A DNA stretch of 20,809 nucleotides, taken from RUG563 sp964549135. GTDB taxonomy: Bacteria > Bacillota > Clostridia > Christensenellales > Aristaeellaceae. The DNA is taken from NCBI GenBank assembly GCA_964549135.1, contig CAZJUJ010000048.1, positions 1 through 20,809 of the forward strand, in the 5' to 3' direction. Below are positions 14,696-20,809 of this stretch, piece by piece; the stretch's first letter is position 1, and each line of letters opens with the position of its first letter. Below the pieces are notes generated by a model, which was given only the letters and a program-made list of their open reading frames with translations, was not told where the DNA came from and made no database searches. The translations under genes and the position numbers were made by a program.

Positions 14696-15168
14696 ACGCC
14701 GCCGTGATTGGCGTAGGCAAGCTGCGCGAAAAATATTTCGCCGGGGCGGCGGAGGAGTATCTCAAGCGCCTCTCCCGCTTCGGCAAATTTGAAATGATTG
14801 AATTGCCCGATCTGCCCGAGCCGCCCAATGCCTCCCCTGCCCAGCAGCGGCAGGTAATGGAGCGGGAGGGGGAGAGCATCCTCGCCCGCCTTCGCCCCGG
14901 GGATCGGGTTATCGCCCTGTGCATCGATGGCCCGCAGTATGACAGCGAGGCCTTCGCCGCCCATCTTAAGGCAAACGAAATGAAGGGCGGCCGCCAGGTG
15001 TTCGTGATCGGCGGCTCCCTCGGCCTCGCGCCTGCCGTTGTCCGCCGCGCCGATGAAAAAATCTCCCTCTCCCGTATGACCTTCCCCCATCAATTGGCAC
15101 GCGTCCTCCTGCTGGAGCAAATCTACCGCGCCTGCAAAATCAACGCCGGGGAAAGGTACCACAAGTAA
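14692..15168 (+). CDS. rlmH: 23S rRNA (pseudouridine1915-N3)-methyltransferase RlmH
   Basis: The 158-residue protein matches RlmH in length and motifs: an N-terminal VIGVGKLREKYF, an S-adenosylmethionine-binding trefoil-knot part with VIALCIDGPQYDSEAFA and FVIGGSLGLAP, and the diagnostic ending FPHQLARVLLLEQIYRA, then INAGERYHK. It methylates pseudouridine 1915 in helix 69 of 23S rRNA on the assembled ribosome. The start overlaps the HAD gene as ATGA and has no separate strong ribosome site, consistent with coupling. It is the last operon gene. Its TAA is directly followed by the G-rich edge of repeat element B, and no standard T-run terminator is present. Confidence 0.97.
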   Translation: MNAAVIGVGKLREKYFAGAAEEYLKRLSRFGKFEMIELPDLPEPPNASPAQQRQVMEREGESILARLRPGDRVIALCIDGPQYDSEAFAAHLKANEMKGGRQVFVIGGSLGLAPAVVRRADEKISLSRMTFPHQLARVLLLEQIYRACKINAGERYHK

Positions 15169-15704
15169 GGAACGGGAACGGGGAGAAACGATTTTTTTGC
15201 GGGGGAACCACTTTTGACTCAAAAGTGGTTCCCCCGCACCCCCTCTGAAAACCGAGGACGGGGGCAAAATATTTGCGGGAGGAGACTTTTGCGTCAAAAG
15301 TCCCCTCCCGCACCCTCCCTAAAACCGGCTCTGGATGTTTCATGGAGGGTTTCTGCCAAATTGAATGCCAGTGAAGCAAAAGAGAAATAGTAGTAAGGAA
15401 TAAAACAGCAATGTCCTCACCAAGCATGAAGACATTGCTGTTGTGTTTTCTATTGCTATTCCTTTTTGCTGCGCTGGTATTCGACTGCGTGAAAGCAATC
15501 CATGCTCCGCCCAGAGCCGATTTTCTGGAGGGAGTTTCTGAGAAGATCAAAGCCCTTCTTTCTTTTTCTTCACTGGCATTCAATTTGGCTCTGTTCCTTC
15601 ATGAAACATCCAGAGGCGGTTTTCGGGAGGGTGCGGGAGGGTGCTTTTGACGCAAAAGCATCCTCCCGCAAATATTTCTCCCGTCCTCCGTTCCCCGTTC
15701 CCCG
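15169..15704. repeat. Composite near-palindromic repeat element B (non-coding)
   Basis: This element fills the whole gap between two convergent genes. From left: a G-rich tract starting right after the rlmH stop, a perfect hairpin with 19-bp stem and 3-nt loop (15198-15238), a second hairpin (15274-15312), a CTCTGGATGTTTC segment, TTGAATGCCAGTGAAGC (15361-15377, identical to element A) and a central hairpin (AACAGCAATGTC near 15403-15416 against GACATTGCTGTT near 15430-15443). A diverged inverted unit follows (about 15464-15535), then a better one (15558-15670) with hairpin 15632-15670, and a C-rich tract ending at 15703 beside the next stop codon. Short frames inside are not gene-like. See element A for interpretation. 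Confidence 0.82.
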
Positions 15705-17531
15705 TCAGTTCAGGGGGGCGTAGGTATAGCGGCCGATCAGGCGGGGCATGCCGTTGTAGACGCCGTAGGCATCGGCGAAGATCCGGTATTTCTGGCCCAC
15801 AACCCAGGTATCATTCGAGAGGTTTTCGATCAGCACGCTGCGGTCATAATTCGAATCCAATTGAACCAGGGCAAGCTGGGGATTTTCGGAGAGGATCTGG
15901 GTCACGGTGCCGAGGCAGAGATAGATCTGCGCCTTGGCGACGCGGGTCTGGATATTATTGAGGTAATCGGTATAATTGAGATCCATATCCCAGGCCTTGC
16001 GGGTATAGATGGTAGCGATGGGCACATAGTAGACATCATGCTTGACCACGCTGGTTTCATAGCCCGGCGCGGAGGCCTCGATAATGATGGTATTGGTACC
16101 GATTTTATCAAAAACGGCCTGGAAGGAGAAGGAGCCATTGAGCGCCAGCTGGCTGGTATCCAGGTTTTTGTGGGGGGAAAGCACCTTAATGGTGGCCCAA
16201 GTAACGGTAGTGCCCTTAACGGTCATCGGCTCCTCGATCTGGGGATACTTGCCCTTGGCATCCTTTTCCTGGGTTTCATCATCCACCAGATTGGGGCTCC
16301 AGCGGGAGGCGATATCGGCGGCCAGATCCAGGCGGATCTGCTGGGGCTGGCGATAGAGGGTAATGGTCAGGGTATTTTCCCGGTAATACTGGGAGCGGGT
16401 GGTAATGGTAATTTTGTTTTCGCCGATAGGCGAAACGGAGGCGTTGTAGGAAATCAGGCCATCCTGGGTATTGACCAGATCGGAATAATCCTCGCCATTG
16501 ATATAAACCGCGCTGTTTTTGGCCACCTCAAACTGGATATTGTAAAGCGCGGTGGAAACCTCCACATAATTGGTGGAGGGGGAAACCAGATACAGCGGCG
16601 AAAGGGGAATATCCACCTCATAGGTGATCTGCTCCAGGGGCTTTTGCTCCCCGGCGGCGGTTTTCAGATAGGGGGTCAGGGTGGCGGTGACGGTTTCCTG
16701 GGTCACGCTCTGGGAATTTTCATACCAGGTATAATCCGCCACCTCGATGGAGGCATAGCCGCCCACCACCTGATAGGTTTTTTTCAGCTCCTTGATCCAG
16801 ATGACCTGCCCCTCCTCGCCGGGCAGAAGGATGCGATGGGCGGGCAGATCATTGAGAATGGTGGGGGTAATGACGGCCTGCTCCTGAAGGGTAGGCTGCT
16901 GCCGGGAAAGGATGAAGGGCTTGTAGAGAAACTGATAGCCCGCCAGCAGCACGCAGGCCGCCAGCAGCCCCAGGGCCAGATACCGGGTGGCGCGGCGCGC
17001 ACCGAAGCGGCGGCGCATTTTCATCTGGCGCACGGTGATGGAATTGCCCCGGCGCGCCGAGCGGGCGGCGGGAGGAATATCGGCATAGGCATCCTCCTCC
17101 AGCCCGCGCTGGGAAATCACGGGAATGGCATCCGGGCGCACATCGCCCTCCACCTCCCTTTCATCCGAGGAATAGGAGGTGCTTTGGGGCAGGGGAAAGG
17201 GCGTGCGCCCGGTCAGGGTCTGCACGGTGCGGCCCGAGGGGGCAAAGCCCTGCTGCGCGCCGGTCTGGCGCAGGCGCTGCTGCTCCTCCTCGCCGCGATG
17301 CTTCCGGGCCTGCAGATCCTTCATTTCGCTGGCCAGCTTATCGCGCTCGTCAATGGCCGAGGTGGATTTGCCCTCCTCGTTAATCTGGATGTAAATTTTG
17401 CTGGGCGTTTCCCCGGTAAGCTGCTGGGCTGGGGTAGGCGCGGCCTCGCCCTCCGCATTCAGGGGCGTGCCGCAGCGAAAGCAGCGGGGAAAGGATGCGC
17501 GGTTCCAATGACCGCAATGGGGGCATTTCAT
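15705..17531 (-). CDS. Uncharacterised zinc-ribbon membrane protein with large outer domain
   Basis: The protein has 608 residues from ATG 17531, with AGGAGG 8 nt upstream; a longer in-frame extension has no ribosome site. It starts with a zinc ribbon (Cys3, Cys6, Cys17, Cys20). A long polar linker follows (about 25-180), with a charged, probably coiled stretch near 60-90 and a very basic patch KMRRRFGARR at 171-180. One membrane helix (184-203) then leads to about 400 residues that should lie outside. This part is strand-rich, with Ig-like or PEGA-like segments such as NSAVYINGEDYSD and GENKITITTRSQYY, and ends with an RNA/lipid-neutral beta domain. I do not recognise the family. The topology suggests an envelope or sensing role. 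It is divergent from dxs. Confidence 0.85.
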   Translation of the reverse strand: MKCPHCGHWNRASFPRCFRCGTPLNAEGEAAPTPAQQLTGETPSKIYIQINEEGKSTSAIDERDKLASEMKDLQARKHRGEEEQQRLRQTGAQQGFAPSGRTVQTLTGRTPFPLPQSTSYSSDEREVEGDVRPDAIPVISQRGLEEDAYADIPPAARSARRGNSITVRQMKMRRRFGARRATRYLALGLLAACVLLAGYQFLYKPFILSRQQPTLQEQAVITPTILNDLPAHRILLPGEEGQVIWIKELKKTYQVVGGYASIEVADYTWYENSQSVTQETVTATLTPYLKTAAGEQKPLEQITYEVDIPLSPLYLVSPSTNYVEVSTALYNIQFEVAKNSAVYINGEDYSDLVNTQDGLISYNASVSPIGENKITITTRSQYYRENTLTITLYRQPQQIRLDLAADIASRWSPNLVDDETQEKDAKGKYPQIEEPMTVKGTTVTWATIKVLSPHKNLDTSQLALNGSFSFQAVFDKIGTNTIIIEASAPGYETSVVKHDVYYVPIATIYTRKAWDMDLNYTDYLNNIQTRVAKAQIYLCLGTVTQILSENPQLALVQLDSNYDRSVLIENLSNDTWVVGQKYRIFADAYGVYNGMPRLIGRYTYAPLN

Positions 17532-17693
17532 GGCAGATCCTCCTGAAAAAAATCGCCTGGGCGCAAAAACGCCGAAAAAGGCGGATAAACCCGCTCTGCC
17601 GCCGGGAAAGGGCGGGCGCGGGAAAAATGTCACCCTATTATTTTCGCAGGGCAAGGGAAAAAATCCTGCCTGCGGATGCTTTTTTACAGGGCG

Positions 17694-17723
17694 TTTACAA
17701 AATTTCCGCTGCTGTGGTATAAT
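17694..17723 (+). promoter_or_regulatory. Promoter of dxs-tlyA
   Basis: TTTACA (17694-17699), 18 nt, then TATAAT (17718-17723) preceded by TGG (extended -10). Transcription should start near 17730, giving a leader of about 20 nt. The gap 17532-17693 holds no other clear site; no promoter for the minus-strand membrane protein could be fixed. Confidence 0.8.
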
Positions 17724-17751
17724 ACAGAGGATCGACTGAAGGAAGCCGGAG

Positions 17752-19614
17752 ATGGGTATGAAGCTTGCCGATTTGGTTTCTCCCGCGCAGCTGCGGGATT
17801 GCTCCCAGGAGGAGCTAAAGGCCCTGGCCCAGGAAATCCGCCAGGATATTATTCGCGTCGTTTCCCGGAACGGGGGGCATCTGGCCTCCAATCTGGGCGT
17901 GGTGGAATTGACGCTGGCGCTGCATCGCGCCTTTGATTGTCCCCGGGATCGGCTGATCTTTGATGTGGGGCATCAGTGCTATGCCCATAAGCTGCTGACG
18001 GGCCGGTATGCGCAGTTTTCCACCCTTCGGCAGACGGGCGGCCTCAGCGGCTTTCCCCGCCGGGATGAGAGCGAATACGATGCCTTCGGGGCGGGGCATG
18101 CCTCCACCGCCATTTCCGCCGCCCTTGGCATGGCCCGTGCCCGGGATCTGATGCAGGAAAGCTATAAGGTGGCGGCTGTGGTCGGGGATGGCGCGCTGAC
18201 GGGCGGCATGTGCTATGAAGCGCTTAACGACGCCGGCAGCCGAAAAACGCCCCTGATGGTGGTGCTGAATGATAACGGCATGTCCATTTCCCGGAATGTG
18301 GGCGCCATTTCGGGGCAGCTGACGCGCCTGAGGGTCAGCCGGGGCTGGCTGGGCATGAAGCGGGCAATCGCGGATGCCCTCCGCCGGGCGCCGGTGGCGG
18401 GAGAAATGCTGCACCGGGGCTTTTCGCGGATCAAAAACGGCGTGCGCAATATTCTGGTGCGGGATAAATTCTTCACCTCCCTGGGCTTCCGCTATTTCGG
18501 GCCCATTGACGGCCATGATATGCGGGGCATGGAAACGGTCTTTCGCCGCCTGCGGGAAATGCAGGAGCCGGTGGTGGTGCATGTGGTGACGAAGAAGGGC
18601 GCGGGCTTTTCGGATGCCGAAAAGAAGCCCGAAAAGTATCATGGCGTTTCGCCCTTCCAGATGGAAAACGGCCTGCTTCGGGGCCGGGCCGCCCCCTCCC
18701 TGGGCGCTGCCGCCGGGGAATGGCTGACAAAGCTGGCGGGGGAGAACCCGAAAATCTGCGTGATTACCGCCGCCATGACGGATAGCGCCGGCTTTGGCGG
18801 CTTCGCCCGGACGTATCCCCAGCGGCTTTTTGATGTGGGCATTGCGGAGGAACATGCCGTAACCACCGCCGCCGGGATGGCCGCGGCGGGCATGCGGCCC
18901 TTTGTGGCGGTGTATGAAACCTTTCTGCAGCGAGGCTATGATCAGATGCTGGTGGATGTCTGCCTGCAGCGGCTGCCGGTCTGCTTTCTGATGGATCGCG
19001 CCGGTCTGGGCGGGGAGGATGGCCCCACCCACCACGGGGTTTTCGGGGTATCCATGCTGCGGCATATGCCAAATATGACGGTGCTTGCCCCCCGCTGCGA
19101 GGAGGAATTGCGCCAGATGCTTTCCTTCGCCCTCACGGCGGATGGGCCGGTGGCCATTCGCTATCCCCGCGCTGTTTCCGGGCCTGATCTGGCCTATCAG
19201 GGGCCCTTCCGGCCGGGAAAATGGGAAATAATCCGCGATGGAGCGGATGGGGCCCTGCTGGCCGCCTCCGGGATTCTCGGCGAATGCATGCAGGCGGCGG
19301 AGGCCATGGAAGGGCAGGGCGTTCATCTTTCCCTGTATAATGCCTCCAGCCTGCGTCCTCTGGATGAGGAAACACTGCTGCAATTGGCGCGGCAGGGAAC
19401 GCCCATTTTTACGGCAGAAGAGCATTGCCTGTCCGGCGGCTTTGGCAGCGCGGTGGCGGAATTTGCAGCCCGGCAGGGGCTGGCAGCGCCCCGGGCCATG
19501 CTGGGCTTTGAGCCGGGATTTATCCCCCATGGCGCGCGGGGGCAATTGCTGCGCGCCCAGGGAATGGATGCTGCAGGGATCGCGGAAGCAATCAGGAGGA
19601 AGATAAGGAAATGA
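17752..19614 (+). CDS. dxs: 1-deoxy-D-xylulose-5-phosphate synthase
   Basis: The 620-residue protein is normal in length. It condenses pyruvate and glyceraldehyde-3-phosphate to DXP, the first step of the MEP isoprenoid pathway and a precursor of thiamine and pyridoxal, in the cytoplasm. Visible motifs are GGHLASNLGVVELT with His43, the thiamine diphosphate site GDGALTGG (145-152) with a following Asn-Asp, DNGMSIS (174-180), the catalytic Glu366 in GIAEEHAV, and DRAGLGGEDGPTHHG. Two starts are possible: ATG 17752 with AAGGA 8 nt upstream, or ATG 17758 with CGGAG 6 nt upstream; the difference is two residues. The dxs stop overlaps the tlyA start by 4 nt (ATGA). Confidence 0.97.
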   Translation: MGMKLADLVSPAQLRDCSQEELKALAQEIRQDIIRVVSRNGGHLASNLGVVELTLALHRAFDCPRDRLIFDVGHQCYAHKLLTGRYAQFSTLRQTGGLSGFPRRDESEYDAFGAGHASTAISAALGMARARDLMQESYKVAAVVGDGALTGGMCYEALNDAGSRKTPLMVVLNDNGMSISRNVGAISGQLTRLRVSRGWLGMKRAIADALRRAPVAGEMLHRGFSRIKNGVRNILVRDKFFTSLGFRYFGPIDGHDMRGMETVFRRLREMQEPVVVHVVTKKGAGFSDAEKKPEKYHGVSPFQMENGLLRGRAAPSLGAAAGEWLTKLAGENPKICVITAAMTDSAGFGGFARTYPQRLFDVGIAEEHAVTTAAGMAAAGMRPFVAVYETFLQRGYDQMLVDVCLQRLPVCFLMDRAGLGGEDGPTHHGVFGVSMLRHMPNMTVLAPRCEEELRQMLSFALTADGPVAIRYPRAVSGPDLAYQGPFRPGKWEIIRDGADGALLAASGILGECMQAAEAMEGQGVHLSLYNASSLRPLDEETLLQLARQGTPIFTAEEHCLSGGFGSAVAEFAARQGLAAPRAMLGFEPGFIPHGARGQLLRAQGMDAAGIAEAIRRKIRK

Positions 19615-20405
19615 AGCAGCGGGTGGATGTATGGCTGACGGTGCGGGGCCTGGCGGAAAGCCGGGAAAAGGCCCAGGCGCTGATCATGGCCGGGCAGGTT
19701 TATGTGGGCGAAAAGAAGGTCATGAAGGCTTCCGAGCAATATGCCGAGGACGCCCCGATTCAGCTGCGCGGCGTGCAGAACGCCTTTGCCAGCCGGGGCG
19801 GGCATAAGCTGGAAAAGGCCATTACCGAATTTCAGGCCGATGTCCGCAGCGCGGTGGCCATGGATATCGGGGCCGCGACGGGCGGCTTTACCGATGTGCT
19901 GCTCCGCCATGGGGCGGCGCATGTATACGCCATCGATGTGGGCTATGGGCAATTGGATTGGAAGCTGCGCAATGATGCGCGGGTCACGGTTATGGAGCGC
20001 ACCAACGCCCGGAATCTCACCATCGATAGCTTTGAAAGCCGACCGAATCTGACGGTCATGGATGTCTCCTTCATTTCCATCCGGCTGATTCTGCCCGTCG
20101 CCGCAGAAATCATGGGGGAAAACGGTCGCTTTCTGACCCTGATCAAGCCCCAGTTTGAGGCCGGTCGGGGTCAGGTGGGCAAAAACGGCGTGGTGCGGGA
20201 AAAGGAAACGCACCGGCGGGTGCTGCGGGAAATCTGCACGTTCTGCCCCTCCTTCGGCTGGCATGTGGAGGGCCTGACCTTTTCGCCCATCAAGGGCCCG
20301 GCGGGAAATATTGAATTCCTGGCGGATGTGCGCCCCGGCCCCGGCGCAGAAATCACCGATGAGCGCATCGCGGCGCTGGTGGAACAGGCGCATCGGGAAC
20401 TGTGA
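19611..20405 (+). CDS. tlyA: TlyA family rRNA (cytidine-2'-O)-methyltransferase
   Basis: The 264-residue protein has an N-terminal S4 RNA-binding domain (about 1-60, with LTVRGLAESREKAQALIMAG) and an FtsJ-like methyltransferase domain with the S-adenosylmethionine motif DIGAATGGFTD (85-95), followed by DVGYGQLDWKLR, VMDVSFIS and LIKPQFE. The family methylates ribose on 16S and/or 23S rRNA; some members are described as haemolysins. AGGAGG lies 11 nt upstream and the start overlaps dxs. The order dxs-tlyA is common in Clostridia, where nadK, argR and recN often follow. Here the gene is instead followed by broken copies of its own 3' end, so the usual downstream genes are not in view. Confidence 0.95.
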   Translation: MKQRVDVWLTVRGLAESREKAQALIMAGQVYVGEKKVMKASEQYAEDAPIQLRGVQNAFASRGGHKLEKAITEFQADVRSAVAMDIGAATGGFTDVLLRHGAAHVYAIDVGYGQLDWKLRNDARVTVMERTNARNLTIDSFESRPNLTVMDVSFISIRLILPVAAEIMGENGRFLTLIKPQFEAGRGQVGKNGVVREKETHRRVLREICTFCPSFGWHVEGLTFSPIKGPAGNIEFLADVRPGPGAEITDERIAALVEQAHREL

Positions 20406-20682
20406 TGCAGGGTCATAATCGGTGCCGGCGGAATGGGCGCATAAGGAACTGTAACGCAGGGCTGAAGGCGGCGCTGGCCGAGGCTCTCACCTTTTCGTCC
20501 ATCAAGAGCCCGGCGGGAAATATTGAATTCCTGGCGGATGTGCGCCCCGGCCCCGGCGCGGAAATCACCGATGAGCGCATCGCGGTGCTGGTGGAACAGG
20601 CGCATAGGGAATTGTAACACAAGGCCATAAGCAGTGCTGGTGGAATGAGCGCATGAGGAACTGTGACGCAAGGCTATAAACA
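20373..20682 (+). repeat. Nested tandem duplications of the tlyA 3' end
   Basis: Four diverged 49-nt units start at 20373, 20422, 20585 and 20634. The first covers the last codons and stop of tlyA. Units 1-2 and units 3-4 are each 49 nt apart, and the two pairs are 212 nt apart. Unit 4 shares changes with unit 2 (GGAATG, AGGAACTGT) and unit 3 with unit 1 (GGAACAGG). So a 49-nt duplication came first, and a larger block of about 210 nt was duplicated later. Confidence 0.85.
20473..20617 (+). pseudogene. Duplicated fragment of the tlyA C-terminus
   Basis: This segment repeats the tlyA region from about 20257 to 20405 at an offset of 212 nt (216 before a 4-nt gap near its start). In the tlyA frame it encodes SIKSPAGNIEFLADVRPGPG and the rest of the C-terminus to HREL, with few changes and a TAA stop at 20615-20617. 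It lacks the S4 domain and the SAM site, and no ribosome site is seen. It is a gene fragment and should not be functional. A 71-codon frame that begins at 20402 and runs through it is not credible as a gene. Confidence 0.85.
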
Positions 20683-20809
20683 GCGCCGCCTCTTTTGATA
20701 CCACGCCGCTTTTTCTGTACAACCGGGATGCACGTCCAATTTGCCGGAATTTTCTTGCGATAGCCCACACCCCAACCGTACGCATCCAGGAAGCGCGTCC
20801 AATCAGCCG
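20683..20809. other. Right-edge region without a visible gene
   Basis: No gene-like frame is seen. CGTCCAATTTGCCG (20733-20746) and CGTCCAATCAGCCG (20796-20809, ending at the window edge) are a short direct repeat, 63 nt apart. Composition is less GC-rich than tlyA. It may be the start of another repeat or of non-coding DNA. Confidence 0.35.

Noticed and set aside
15198..15238. Intrinsic terminator of rlmH
   Set aside because: The hairpin is strong but is followed by CCCCCTCTG on the plus strand and by an A run on the minus strand, so no T-run follows on either. It may still stop polymerase, but not by the standard signal.
15861..17546. A 561-codon plus-strand frame opposite the zinc-ribbon membrane protein
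   Set aside because: Low-complexity Gly/Ile/Leu-rich translation without ribosome site or motifs; the minus strand has a zinc ribbon and a membrane helix.
17815..19545. A 576-codon minus-strand frame opposite dxs
   Set aside because: Complement of an unambiguous dxs gene with catalytic motifs; the antisense translation has no recognisable features.
20402..20617. A 71-codon gene downstream of tlyA
   Set aside because: It is the duplicated tlyA 3' end read from a chance ATG overlapping the tlyA stop; it contains only part of the C-terminal region.
1..20809. tRNA or rRNA genes
   Set aside because: I looked for tRNA arms and rRNA-like stretches in the gaps between genes and saw none; a covariance search could not be run.

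Overview
The window looks like chromosomal DNA of a GC-rich, low-oxygen Gram-positive bacterium of the Clostridia, probably a gut anaerobe. The evidence is a rubredoxin-first (reverse) rubrerythrin, an LplABC-type sugar importer without its own ATPase, RNase J, a LytR-CpsA-Psr protein, a ComEB-type dCMP deaminase, RlmH, the pair dxs-tlyA, strong AGGAGG ribosome sites and TTGACA/TATAAT-type promoters. I cannot name the species.

Layout. (i) 1-935 is AT-richer and looks like the end of an integrated mobile element: the start of a gene leaving the window, a 163-residue hypothetical gene and four copies of ATGTACCAC close to the border. (ii) 940-4541 holds minus-strand rubrerythrin, a zinc alcohol dehydrogenase and a TIM-barrel glycosidase-like protein, then a divergent plus-strand flavin-binding split-barrel protein, closed by a two-way terminator. 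(iii) 4695-8197 is a minus-strand ABC sugar-uptake operon (permease, permease, binding protein). Three 27-bp tandem repeats, each with a small palindrome, lie directly before its first ribosome site. (iv) 8908-10572 is RNase J. (v) 10991-15168 is a tight six-gene plus-strand operon: dipeptidase, MTA/SAH nucleosidase, dCMP deaminase, LCP protein, HAD phosphatase, rlmH. (vi) 15705-17531 is an uncharacterised zinc-ribbon membrane protein, divergent from dxs-tlyA (17752-20405). The 3' end of tlyA is followed by nested, decayed tandem copies of itself.

The most unusual content is a pair of non-coding, near-palindromic composite repeats (about 8385-8903 and 15169-15704). Each has outward-facing ends of about 120-130 bp that carry a GC-rich hairpin with paired base changes between copies, an inner conserved segment and a central hairpin. 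Three of the four ends abut the stop codon of a neighbouring gene within about 5 nt, through a G-rich tract. I found no coding content in them. They may be a family of mobile or 3'-UTR elements.

Functionally the window mixes sugar import and oxidation, housekeeping RNA metabolism (rnj, rlmH, tlyA), isoprenoid precursor synthesis (dxs), nucleotide and methyl-cycle salvage, and envelope maintenance. All calls come from reading the sequence; no database search was run.
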